Positions 1 to 6,781 of a stretch of DNA of 11,050 nucleotides are shown in pieces. Made by a program: the position numbers and the translations under genes. Position 1 is the first letter of the stretch, and every line of letters begins with the position of its first letter. The stretch spans positions 1-11,050 of the forward strand of contig USJU01000047.1 in NCBI GenBank assembly GCA_900555085.1, in the 5' to 3' direction. Source of the stretch: an uncultured Clostridium sp. Its GTDB lineage: Bacteria; Bacillota; Clostridia; TANB77; CAG-508. The notes beneath the pieces were generated by a model. That model worked only from the letters and a program-made list of their open reading frames with translations. It was not told where the DNA came from and made no database searches.

Positions 1-831
1 ATTAATAATAATAAATTCTCCTATTGTTGTATTACCTTCTATTACAAATATTCCACCAAATATGACTAATAAGAGTTGCATACAGTAAGATAAAAAAGTT
101 ACTTTATTGTTATAATCAATATTAACATTTTGAATATTCATATTTTTATTTTTTACTTTTCTATTTTTTGTTTTAAACTCATCTATTTCTTTTTGTTCAG
201 TTCCAAAGGTTTTTACCAATCTATTTCCTTCTATATTTTCTTGTATATAGCTATTTAAATCAGATAAGCTTTCTCTTTGCTCTGTATATAAATTTTTAGA
301 ATTTTTAATATGCTTACTAGAAATAAATGCAATTATAGGTGTTGGAATTAGAATAATTAATGTTAAAATAGGATTAATATATAAACAATATATTATAGCT
401 AAAATACAAGTTGTTAACATACTCATAGATTGTTTTATCACAAAACACACATTGTGATGAATAATATTGACATCAGTTGTCAATCGTGTATTTAACTCTC
501 CTAGAGAATTTTCTTGATAGAATAATTGGTCTAATTCATTTAATTTTTTATAACATTCAACTTTTAATTTATGTGCTAGCTTGAATCTAACATTATCTAT
601 TATTAATATTCCAAAATAAGTTAGCATTCTTCCTATAAAATATATACTTATAGATGTAATAAACATATATGGAATACTTGAAAAATTATTTTGGTATATC
701 CCTTTATCTATTATTTCTCCTAATAATATAACTGGAAAAACTTTTGAAATTCCCCCACCTAATACTATCATAATATTTGCAATCCAATATTTAAAATTAT
801 ATTCTTTTATGAATTTTAGTACCCATCTCAT
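1..831 (-). CDS. ABC exporter permease/ATPase, N-terminal membrane part (partial)
   Basis: The gene reads leftward from ATG at 831 and stays open to the window edge (277 codons), so only the transmembrane domain is present. The translation starts MRWVLKFIKEY and has several hydrophobic spans, for example around residues 15-40 and 55-75. It also carries sequence typical of type-I ABC exporters (ABC_membrane family): FYQENSLGELNTRLTTDV before the third/fourth span, and ENIEGNRLVKTFGTE in the cytoplasmic extension that contacts the ATPase. The nucleotide-binding domain should lie beyond position 1. An AAAGGGAG ribosome binding site at 841-848 fixes the start. Such half-transporters export drugs, peptides or lipids as dimers, often encoded as a pair. 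The substrate cannot be inferred here. No gene lies between it and its promoter, so it begins its own transcript. Confidence 0.85.
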   Translation of the reverse strand, partial: MRWVLKFIKEYNFKYWIANIMIVLGGGISKVFPVILLGEIIDKGIYQNNFSSIPYMFITSISIYFIGRMLTYFGILIIDNVRFKLAHKLKVECYKKLNELDQLFYQENSLGELNTRLTTDVNIIHHNVCFVIKQSMSMLTTCILAIIYCLYINPILTLIILIPTPIIAFISSKHIKNSKNLYTEQRESLSDLNSYIQENIEGNRLVKTFGTEQKEIDEFKTKNRKVKNKNMNIQNVNIDYNNKVTFLSYCMQLLLVIFGGIFVIEGNTTIGEFIIIN

Positions 832-883
832 TATAATTTTCTCCCTTTAAAATTATTGCTCATTTTTTTACATTTCTTTTCAT

Positions 884-912
884 ATATTATCATAAAGTTT
901 CCTATTTATCAA
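884..912 (-). promoter_or_regulatory. Promoter for the ABC exporter gene
   Basis: On the minus strand, TTGATA (907-912) and TAATAT (884-889) are separated by 17 bases. They lie about 55 bases upstream of the ATG at 831, with the AAAGGGAG ribosome binding site in between. The -35 is good and the -10 moderate. Confidence 0.55.
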
Positions 913-951
913 CGAATTACCAATATTGTCCTTAAAATAGCTTAATATAAC

Positions 952-985
952 AAAAATTTCCTATGAGAAGGATTCTCATAGGAAA
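952..985 (-). terminator. Intrinsic terminator of the HEPN/MNT operon
   Basis: A perfect 12-bp inverted repeat (957-968 with 974-985, loop of 5) is followed on the minus strand by a run of five T (952-956). It lies just after the nucleotidyltransferase stop codon and isolates that operon from the ABC exporter gene. Confidence 0.9.
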
Positions 986-998
986 GCGAATAAATTAC

Positions 999-1319
999 TC
1001 ATGCTACTTTAATTCCCGTATTCATTACTTCCTTTACAAAAGGATTTGAAACTTTTTCATAATCTTCTGTTGTTATTGGGTGTGGCTCTATTCTAGTATC
1101 TATTTTCCAAGTCAACCCAATTAATTTTGCTCCATCTTCAATAATATCATTAAAATCACTTGAAATTATAGCTATATCAATATCACTATCTTCATTTTCT
1201 GTTCCTTTTGCATAAGAACCAAACAATATAATTTCTTCTATTTTATAGTATTGACTGATTTTTTCTATATATTTTTGTATAGATTCCATTATTCCGCTGT
1301 TAATAGACTTTTCAACCAT
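999..1319 (-). CDS. MNT-type minimal nucleotidyltransferase (antitoxin-like)
   Basis: A 106-residue protein with the signature of minimal nucleotidyltransferases of the pol-beta superfamily: GSYAKGT at residues 34-40, then SDIDIAI with metal-binding D46 and D48, and a likely third acid at E78 in RIEPHPI. Full length for the family. Members are commonly encoded beside HEPN proteins. In characterised HEPN/MNT toxin-antitoxin pairs the MNT protein neutralises the HEPN ribonuclease by adding AMP to it. Here the HEPN partner lies immediately upstream and is truncated, so this looks like an orphaned antitoxin. The start at 1319 is supported by a strong GAGGAGGT site (1326-1333). An internal ATG at 1289 forms a TAATG overlap with the HEPN stop but has a weaker ribosome binding site. 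The chosen start overlaps the HEPN reading frame by 31 bases. Family assignment is firm; the antitoxin role is inferred from context. Confidence 0.85.
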   Translation of the reverse strand: MVEKSINSGIMESIQKYIEKISQYYKIEEIILFGSYAKGTENEDSDIDIAIISSDFNDIIEDGAKLIGLTWKIDTRIEPHPITTEDYEKVSNPFVKEVMNTGIKVA

Positions 1320-1525
1320 GTTCGTACCTCCTCTATATTTTTTATTTGTTCAGATGTATATTCATCTGTGCATTTTCGATTAAATGATTCTTTGTAATCA
1401 TCATATCTTGCACTTATATTGAATTGTGTAATTATTTGTAACTTTTCGACTTGCTCATCAGTTAAATCTAAATTACATTTTTCAGCAAGTGCCAATAAGT
1501 TATGAGATTTTATTGTATATGGGTT
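1289..1525 (-). pseudogene. HEPN-domain protein, C-terminal remnant
   Basis: Reading leftward from about 1525 the frame gives NPYTIKSHNLLALAEKC, then a region ending ISARYDDYKESF and a final helix EEVRTWLKSLL. The SHNL..LAEK and ARYxDYK patterns are typical of the second half of HEPN proteins (PF05168 type), which are usually about 120-140 residues. The N-terminal half, which would hold the paired helices and the FHAQQA-like segment, is missing. Upstream, the frame hits a stop at 1526-1528 and the sequence becomes that of a mobile element. The HEPN-like pattern extends past the TTG at 1495, so that TTG is unlikely to be a native start. The intact protein would probably have been an RNase toxin or partner of the following MNT gene. 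It is very likely inactive now. Confidence 0.75.
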
Positions 1526-1923
1526 TTATAGTTGGAAAAAGCTGTCCTTATGTTTCAAAGGTTGTAAAAGCTGACAATAGAAACAAACAAGAAAAGGAAA
1601 CTCGTAAAAAGACAAATGCAGAAAATAGAAAAGTTTATTTACAAGAATATTTTAAAACTTATGATAGACCAAAGAAAGATGACAACAGTTACGAGCAAAT
1701 GTTAGCACAGCAAAGACAAGATGCAATGGAGTTATCATACTCTAACAATAATATGTCAGATTATGCTCTTGCAAAATGGTCTAGCATATATCACACTAAT
1801 AGCAAAGGAAATTTAGTTATAGATAAAAAATTAAAAGTTGGCTCTGATGTTCCAAAATCAATAAATATGAATATCAAAGTACCAACACAAAAATATAAAA
1901 ATAGATATGTTTATAGTTATTAA
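1519..1923 (+). pseudogene. C-terminal fragment of an unrecognised element protein
   Basis: The open frame (an extended version could start at GTG 1489) gives a lysine- and asparagine-rich polypeptide ending NRYVYSY. Its middle section is charged and helical (NKQEKETRKKTNAENRK) and it lacks membrane segments. No ribosome binding site precedes ATG 1519 or GTG 1489. The first codons overlap sequence that reads as HEPN on the other strand, so the 5' part has probably been lost. A strong terminator follows, then an excisionase-like gene and an integrase. In integrative elements that position usually holds the last gene of the replication or mobilisation operon. I do not recognise the family. A relaxase or replication protein tail is possible, but I see no motif to prove it. 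Confidence 0.5.
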
Positions 1924-1924
1924 C

Positions 1925-1960
1925 AAGACTTTTATTAAGATTACTTAATAGGTCTTTTTT
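1925..1960 (+). terminator. Intrinsic terminator after the truncated element gene
   Basis: AAGAC (1925-1929) and TATTAAG (1933-1939) pair with CTTAATA (1944-1950) and GTCTT (1952-1956) around an ATTA loop, with a small internal bulge. A T run follows to 1960. It leaves only about 17 bases before the excisionase ribosome binding site, so no separate excisionase promoter is evident. Confidence 0.85.
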
Positions 1961-1993
1961 ATTGCGAATTTTAAGGGAAGGAGGACTAACAAT

Positions 1994-2206
1994 ATGGGTA
2001 CTATTAAAGAAAATTATCAAATGATGTTTACTTCATATCCAGATTTAGTAGATATCAAACAATTAAAAGAAATGCTTGGCATTGGTATTACTCTTGCATA
2101 CAGATTAGTAAAAAATAATACCATTCAGGCATTAAAAGTTGGTAGAGAATATAAAATACCAAAAAGAAATGTTATCGCCTATTTAACAAATCAAAACGAA
2201 ATATGA
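1994..2206 (+). CDS. Excisionase-like helix-turn-helix protein
   Basis: A 70-residue protein. Residues 19-67 (DIKQLKEMLGIGITLAYRLVKNN, then ALKVGREYKIPKRNVIAYL) match the excisionase-family winged helix (HTH_17, MerR-like fold): recognition helix, wing with VGREYKIP, and final helix. Such proteins bind the arms of the att sites and bend DNA so that the integrase favours excision; some also act as regulators. The length is normal. A good AAGGAGG site (1978-1984) supports the ATG at 1994. The integrase starts 88 bases downstream on the same strand, the usual xis-int arrangement. This gene appears intact even though the integrase is broken. A general DNA-binding regulator is the alternative. Confidence 0.8.
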   Translation: MGTIKENYQMMFTSYPDLVDIKQLKEMLGIGITLAYRLVKNNTIQALKVGREYKIPKRNVIAYLTNQNEI

Positions 2207-2293
2207 CTAGATTTTAATTTACTTTCATGGTATTATAATTACGATATCAATAAGTAGGTTAATTTTAGTTGTTATGAAAAGAAAGGAGTATTT

Positions 2294-3467
2294 ATGAATA
2301 TAACAGCAAACCTATTTATACAGCATGGTTTATACTATGTTATTTTAAGTTACAGAGATAGTAACAACAAAAGAAAACAAAAATGGATTCCTACAGGAAT
2401 TACAGAAAAAGGAAATAATAAAAGACTAGCAAATCAAAAGTTAGATGAAATTAAACAAAATTATAAAGATTATTTACCAGCAGAATCTACTTTTGAAACT
2501 GATGAGGCAGAAAAATATTTTGAAGTATATCTAAATGAATGGTTAGAGTCTTATAAACATAGGATTGAAGAAAATACCTACAATTCTTATAAAACTGTAG
2601 TTACCAAAACAACAGAGTTTTTTAAACGGAAAAAATATTAAATTGAAAGATTTAAAACCTGTTCATATACAAAAATTCTATGACTCTTTATATGCAAAAG
2701 GATTAAATGGAAATTCTATATTACATTATCATGCCAATATTAGAAAGGCTTTAGATACTGCAATGAAACTTGATATTATTCCTACTAACCCTGCTGATAA
2801 AATTGAAAGACCAAAGAAAAATCAATTTATTGGCGACCATTATACTTTAGAAGAATTACAATTACTTTTTGAAAAATCTAAAAATGATTCATTAGAATTA
2901 GTAATACTAATTGCAAGTTTTTATGGATTACGAAGAAGTGAAGTTTTAGGCTTAAAATGGTCTGCTTTTGACTTTACGAATAATACAATAACAATTAAGC
3001 ATAAGGTTATTGAGGCTATTGTAGATGATAAAAGAACATTGCTTTTAAAAGACAAAACTAAAAATAAATCAAGTTATAGGTCTTTACCTTTAATTCCAGA
3101 AATTAAAGAGGCTTTACTTGAACACAAAAAGAAAATTGAAAATAATAAAAAATTATGTGGAAATAGTTATATGAAAGAATATAAAGATTATATCTTTGTA
3201 GATAGTGTTGGCAAAATATTTAGACCAGAATATATAACTGACCATTTTTCATTACTACTAAAAAAGCAAAATTTAAGACATATTCGTTTTCACGATTTAA
3301 GACATTCTTGTGCTAGTTTATTATTAGCAAAAAATGTTCCTATGAAAGCAATACAAGAATGGCTAGGTCATTCTACTTATTCTACTACTGCTAATTTGTA
3401 CACACATTTAGAAAGTAATACAAAAAATATTTCTGCAAATGTTTTATCAGAAGCAATTAGTTTTTGA
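2294..3467 (+). pseudogene. Tyrosine site-specific integrase, frameshifted
   Basis: Two adjacent frames together encode one integrase of about 390 residues, a normal length for Tn916/phage-type integrases. The first part (2294-2641) holds an N-terminal arm-binding domain (GLYYVILSYRDSNNKRKQ) and most of the core-binding SAM-like domain. The second (from 2643) finishes that domain and carries the catalytic domain: Arg at 2931 in GLRRSEVLGL, HDLRH with His 3291 and Arg 3300, His 3369 in GHST, and the tyrosine nucleophile at 3399 in NLYTHL. The frames meet at a run of six A (2630-2635). Removing one A restores a continuous FFKRKNIKLKDLKP. ATG 2294 has a good AAAGGAG site (2282-2288). A one-base indel or a base-calling error explains this best; recoding is less likely. 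A weak 6-bp hairpin (3465-3485) follows the stop. Confidence 0.9.
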
Positions 3468-3535
3468 TAAAATAAAAAATTATCATATTTAAACCCACTC
3501 TCGAAAATAAGTTTATATAGATAATTCTTTAAAAT

Positions 3536-3610
3536 TGGCTGGGCTGGCTAGATTCGAACTAGCGCATGCATGAGTCAAAGTCATGTGCCTTACCGCTTGG
3601 CTACAGCCCA
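3536..3610 (-). tRNA. tRNA-Gln (anticodon TTG)
   Basis: On the minus strand a complete cloverleaf runs from 3610 to 3536. The 7-bp acceptor TGGGCTG/CAGCCCA begins with the U1:A72 pair usual for bacterial tRNA-Gln. The anticodon loop is CTTTGAC (anticodon TTG), the T arm contains GTTCGAATC, and a CCA end is encoded. It lies 9 bases downstream of tRNA-His. Its 3' end faces the integrase gene and is the likely integration target. Confidence 0.95.
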
Positions 3611-3619
3611 ATATATTAA

Positions 3620-3697
3620 TGGGGTGGAAGATGGGACTCGAACCCACGGTCTCCAGTGCCACAAACTGGCGCGTTAACCAACTACGCTACATCCACC
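3620..3697 (-). tRNA. tRNA-His (anticodon GTG)
   Basis: On the minus strand, 3697 to 3620. The anticodon stem CCAGT/ACTGG encloses TTGTGGC (anticodon GTG). An extra G at position -1 pairs with C73, the identity feature of histidine tRNAs, and CCA is encoded. The T arm GTGGG/CCCAT carries TTCGAGT. Position 6:67 of the acceptor stem reads as a U-U mismatch. It is first in a two-tRNA transcript. Confidence 0.95.
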
Positions 3698-3731
3698 ATA
3701 GTGTTATGCGCTTATCGCTAGCACATTTAAT

Positions 3732-3761
3732 ATTTTAACCTATTATTCTACTATTTGTCAA
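3732..3761 (-). promoter_or_regulatory. Promoter of the tRNA-His/tRNA-Gln operon
   Basis: On the minus strand, TTGACA (3756-3761, perfect) is followed after 18 bases by TAAAAT (3732-3737). Transcription would start near 3725, about 28 bases before tRNA-His. It is divergent from the riboswitch promoter at 3799-3827. Confidence 0.8.
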
Positions 3762-3798
3762 TACTAAATAAGAAATTTATGAAATTTGTTATAAAAAC

Positions 3799-3827
3799 TT
3801 GAAAATAAAATACACTTAATATATAAT
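3799..3827 (+). promoter_or_regulatory. Promoter of the riboswitch/P-type ATPase unit
   Basis: TTGAAA (3799-3804), a 17-base spacer and a perfect TATAAT (3822-3827). The predicted start near 3834 lies exactly at the 5' end of the riboswitch aptamer. Confidence 0.85.
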
Positions 3828-3833
3828 TCGTAC

Positions 3834-3928
3834 AAAGATAAGGGAGTAATTGGCATATAAAATATGTAATGTAGGCAACATAACCGGTTTTAAAAATCTG
3901 TCTATATTTTAAATAATGAGACTTATCT
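3834..3928 (+). promoter_or_regulatory. yybP-ykoY manganese riboswitch aptamer
   Basis: The leader contains the two conserved loops of the yybP-ykoY family: AGGGAGTA (3841-3848) and GCAACATAAC (3875-3884). Visible helices are P1 (AGATAAG 3836-3842 with CTTATCT 3922-3928), a short hairpin (CATAT 3854-3858 with ATATG 3862-3866) and a longer arm (AATGTAG 3868-3874 with CTATATT 3902-3908). The family binds Mn2+ and usually controls manganese exporters or P-type ATPases. The 3' strand of P1 overlaps the 5' side of the terminator hairpin, so the two cannot form together. Ligand-stabilised P1 should prevent termination, making this an ON switch. Family identity rests on loop motifs and gene context; the fold was drawn by hand. 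Confidence 0.87.
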
Positions 3929-3966
3929 GTAGAGTTCCTACAGATGAATCTCATTATTTTTATTAT
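3912..3966 (+). terminator. Riboswitch expression-platform terminator
   Basis: A near-continuous 21-bp hairpin: 3912-3921 pairs with 3949-3958 and 3925-3932 with 3938-3945, with loop AGTTC and one C-A mismatch. It is followed by TTTATTAT. It competes with riboswitch helix P1 for bases 3922-3928. Confidence 0.88.
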
Positions 3967-4017
3967 ACCTACATAAAAAAATATTTTTGTAAAATAATAT
4001 AAACAAGGAGGAAATAT

Positions 4018-6738
4018 ATGGAGAAAAATTGGTTTAATCAAACTGTAAAAGAGGTTGAAACAGAACTAAAAACAAATTTAGAAAATGGATTAGATGATAA
4101 TGAGGTGAAAGAGAGAATTAATGAATATGGTTTGAACGAGTTAAAAGGAAAAAAGAAAAAAAGCACTTTTGCCAAAATTTTAGAGCAGTTTAAAGATTTT
4201 TCAATAATTATTTTAATTATTGCAGCAATTATTTCAGGAATTGTTGGTGTAGCACAAGGAGAAGGAATTACAGATACTATTGTAATTTTAATAGTTGTAA
4301 TAGTAAATGCTGTTATAGGAGTTAGTCAAGAAAATAAAGCTGAAAAATCCTTAGAAGCATTGCAGAAATTGAGTAGCCATGCCGTAAAAGTAAAAAGAAA
4401 TGGTAAAGTAGAGGTTATACCTTCAAGTAATTTAGTTCCAGGAGATGTTGTTGTAATAGAAACAGGAGATTACATTTCTGCAGATTTAAGAATTACAGAA
4501 GCAGTAAATTTAAAGGCTCAAGAGGCATCTTTAACGGGAGAATCTTTACCAATAGAGAAAATGGCAAGTAAAATAGAAGAAAGAGAAATAGGCGTTGGAG
4601 ATAGAATAAATATGCTATTTTCATCAAGCTTAATAACTTATGGTAGAGGAGAAGCAATAGTTGTTGCAACAGGAATGAATACAGAAGTTGGTAAAATAGC
4701 TAATATGCTAAACAATACAGAAAAGCAAGAAACTCCGCTTCAAACAAAGCTAAATAAACTTGGTAAAACACTTGGAATTGCAGCAATTATAATTTGTATA
4801 GTAATATTTTTAATTGGAATTATACAAGGCAAAGAAATAATAAATATGTTTATGGTAGCAGTAAGTTTAGCCGTTGCAGCAATTCCAGAAGGCCTAGTTG
4901 CAGTATCAACTATAGTGCTTGCAATAGGTGTTCAAAAAATGGTAAAGAAAAATGCAATAGTAAAAAAATTACCAGCAGTAGAAACACTTGGAAGTAGTAC
5001 AGTAATATGTTCAGATAAAACAGGAACACTTACACAAAACAAAATGACAGTAAAACAAGCATTTTGGAATAAAAAACTTATAGATATAGAAAATATAAAA
5101 ATGGACAACGAATTTTTTCAACTTCTAAATAATGCTATACTTTGTAATGATTCAAAAATACTAGAAGATGGAAGTCTTACAGGAGACCCAACAGAAACAG
5201 CTTTAACAGAAGTTGCATTCAAATTTAACTTCGATTCAAGTGTATATTCAGATATGCCAAGAATTGCAGAGGTACCATTCGATTCTGAGAGAAAATTAAT
5301 GACAACAATTCATAAAGTAGCAGATAACCTATACAGAGTATATACAAAAGGTGGAATAGATGAATTATTAAGAATTTGTAAAGGTTATGAAATAGATGGA
5401 GAATTAAAAACAGACTTAGAAAATTATAAAGTAGAAATAAATTCTGCAAATGAAGAAATGGCAAAAAATGCACTCAGAGTTTTAGGCTTTGCATATAAAG
5501 AAATGGACCACAAACCAAACAAAGAAGAACTAGAAAACATAGAAAACGACTTAATATTTATCGGAATGTTAGGAATGATAGACCCACCACGTGAAGAAGC
5601 CAAACATGCAGTAGAAAAATGTAAAACAGCAGGAATAAAAACTGTAATGATTACAGGAGACCATAAAATAACTGCAATGGCAATAGCAAAACAACTTGGA
5701 ATTTTAGAAAATGAGAACGAAGCACTAACAGGAGAAGAACTTGAAAAAATATCAGATGAAGAATTAACAAAAAATATAAGAAAATATTCTGTATATGCAA
5801 GAGTATCTCCAGAACACAAAGTTAGAATAGTAAAAGCATGGCAAGCAAATGGAGAAATAGTTGCTATGACAGGAGATGGGGTAAACGATAGTCCAGCATT
5901 AAAAACTGCAGATATAGGCTGTGCAATGGGAAATGTAGGAACAGAAGTTGCCAAAGAAGCTGCAGATGTTATATTAACAGATGACAATTTTGCAACAATA
6001 GTTTCAGCAGTTGAAGAAGGTAGAAGAATATATGACAATATATTAAAAGTAATACAATTTTTAATATCCTCAAATATAGGAGAAGTAATAGTTCTATTTG
6101 TTGCAACATTATTAACACCATTACTTGCAAAATGGTGTGGAGTAACAGATGTAGGAGTAATAGAAGTATTATTACCAATACACATTTTATGGGTAAATTT
6201 AGTAACAGATTCGCTTCCTGCATTAGCACTTGCATTTGACCCTGCAGATAAAGAAATAATGAAAAGAAAACCTTTAAAACCATCAAAAGGTGTATTTACT
6301 AAAGGAATGGCCTATAGAGTAGTATACCAAGGAATAATGGTTGGTTTGCTTACACTTGCAGCATTTATTATAGGAATGGCTACAACAAAAACTCCAATAG
6401 AAGGACTTACTTTAGATAAATCAAAAGTAGAAGTGGGTCAAACAATGGCATTTATAACACTATCAGTAGGAGAACTTGCACATGTATTTAATGTAAGAAA
6501 CAACAAGAAAACAATATTTAGCAAAGAATTATTTAATAATAAAAAACTATTAATAAATACAGGAATATCACTAGCATTAGTTTTAATAATATTATTTATA
6601 CCAGCTTTAAGACACATATTTAGCATACCTTTATTACCAAAAGACAATATAATAGAATTAATAATACTTGTTCTTATGCCAATAGTTATAGTTGAAATAT
6701 TAAAAATATTAAAAATAAATACATTTAAAGATGAATAA
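4018..6738 (+). CDS. P2A-type (SERCA-like) cation-transporting ATPase
   Basis: A 906-residue membrane pump that exports Ca2+ and/or Mn2+ at the cost of ATP. Domains in order: cation ATPase N-terminal domain (1-70), M1-M2, actuator loop with TGES at 173-176, M3-M4 with PEGL at 290-293, phosphorylation site DKTGT (D333), nucleotide-binding domain, TGD (546-548), hinge GDGVND (619-624), and M5-M10. Compared with SERCA, ligands of both Ca2+ sites appear present: E291 in M4, N686 and E689 in M5 (SSNIGE), N727, T730 and D731 in M6 (NLVTD), and E819 in M8. Full length for the family. A strong AAGGAGG site (4005-4011) precedes ATG 4018. The manganese riboswitch upstream predicts induction by Mn2+, as for the riboswitch-controlled P-type ATPase YoaB of Lactococcus. 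The P2A assignment is firm; the preferred ion is inferred. Confidence 0.95.
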   Translation: MEKNWFNQTVKEVETELKTNLENGLDDNEVKERINEYGLNELKGKKKKSTFAKILEQFKDFSIIILIIAAIISGIVGVAQGEGITDTIVILIVVIVNAVIGVSQENKAEKSLEALQKLSSHAVKVKRNGKVEVIPSSNLVPGDVVVIETGDYISADLRITEAVNLKAQEASLTGESLPIEKMASKIEEREIGVGDRINMLFSSSLITYGRGEAIVVATGMNTEVGKIANMLNNTEKQETPLQTKLNKLGKTLGIAAIIICIVIFLIGIIQGKEIINMFMVAVSLAVAAIPEGLVAVSTIVLAIGVQKMVKKNAIVKKLPAVETLGSSTVICSDKTGTLTQNKMTVKQAFWNKKLIDIENIKMDNEFFQLLNNAILCNDSKILEDGSLTGDPTETALTEVAFKFNFDSSVYSDMPRIAEVPFDSERKLMTTIHKVADNLYRVYTKGGIDELLRICKGYEIDGELKTDLENYKVEINSANEEMAKNALRVLGFAYKEMDHKPNKEELENIENDLIFIGMLGMIDPPREEAKHAVEKCKTAGIKTVMITGDHKITAMAIAKQLGILENENEALTGEELEKISDEELTKNIRKYSVYARVSPEHKVRIVKAWQANGEIVAMTGDGVNDSPALKTADIGCAMGNVGTEVAKEAADVILTDDNFATIVSAVEEGRRIYDNILKVIQFLISSNIGEVIVLFVATLLTPLLAKWCGVTDVGVIEVLLPIHILWVNLVTDSLPALALAFDPADKEIMKRKPLKPSKGVFTKGMAYRVVYQGIMVGLLTLAAFIIGMATTKTPIEGLTLDKSKVEVGQTMAFITLSVGELAHVFNVRNNKKTIFSKELFNNKKLLINTGISLALVLIILFIPALRHIFSIPLLPKDNIIELIILVLMPIVIVEILKILKINTFKDE

Positions 6739-6742
6739 TGAT

Positions 6743-6770
6743 AGGCACGGAAGCACCGTGCCTTAAATTT
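6743..6770 (+). terminator. Probable terminator after the ATPase gene
   Basis: AGGCACGG (6743-6750) pairs perfectly with CCGTGCCT (6756-6763) around AAGCA. The following TAAATTTT is a poor U-tract, so read-through into the HAD gene 12 bases further on is plausible. Confidence 0.65.
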
Positions 6771-6781
6771 TAGGGGGATAT

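Larger units (their letters stand above)
1523..3535 (+). mobile_element. Remnant of an integrative element beside tRNA-Gln
   Basis: This interval has the end-module order of integrative elements: a tail fragment of an accessory gene, a terminator, an excisionase-like gene and a tyrosine integrase whose stop lies about 70 bases from the 3' end of a tRNA gene. The left boundary is the point where HEPN coding sequence stops (about 1523). I found no copy of the tRNA 3' end on the left, so a second att site is not visible. The integrase is frameshifted and the first gene is 5'-truncated, so the element is probably immobile. Confidence 0.65.

Noticed and set aside
2630..2645. Programmed frameshift in the integrase
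   Set aside because: Joining the frames needs +1 (or -2), not the -1 shift typical of A6 slippery sites, and tyrosine integrases are not known to need recoding; an indel or base-calling error is simpler.
3465..3485. Intrinsic terminator after the integrase
   Set aside because: The stem TGATAA/TTATCA is only 6 bp of A-T-rich pairs and has no proper U-tract, so I did not list it as a terminator.
3751..4041. 96-residue minus-strand frame over the riboswitch
   Set aside because: It covers the promoter, aptamer and terminator of the ATPase unit and has no ribosome binding site or recognisable protein pattern.
5424..6286. Long minus-strand frames opposite the P-type ATPase
   Set aside because: They lie wholly inside a gene with complete family motifs, have low-complexity Ser/Leu-rich translations and no ribosome binding sites; they are antisense shadows.
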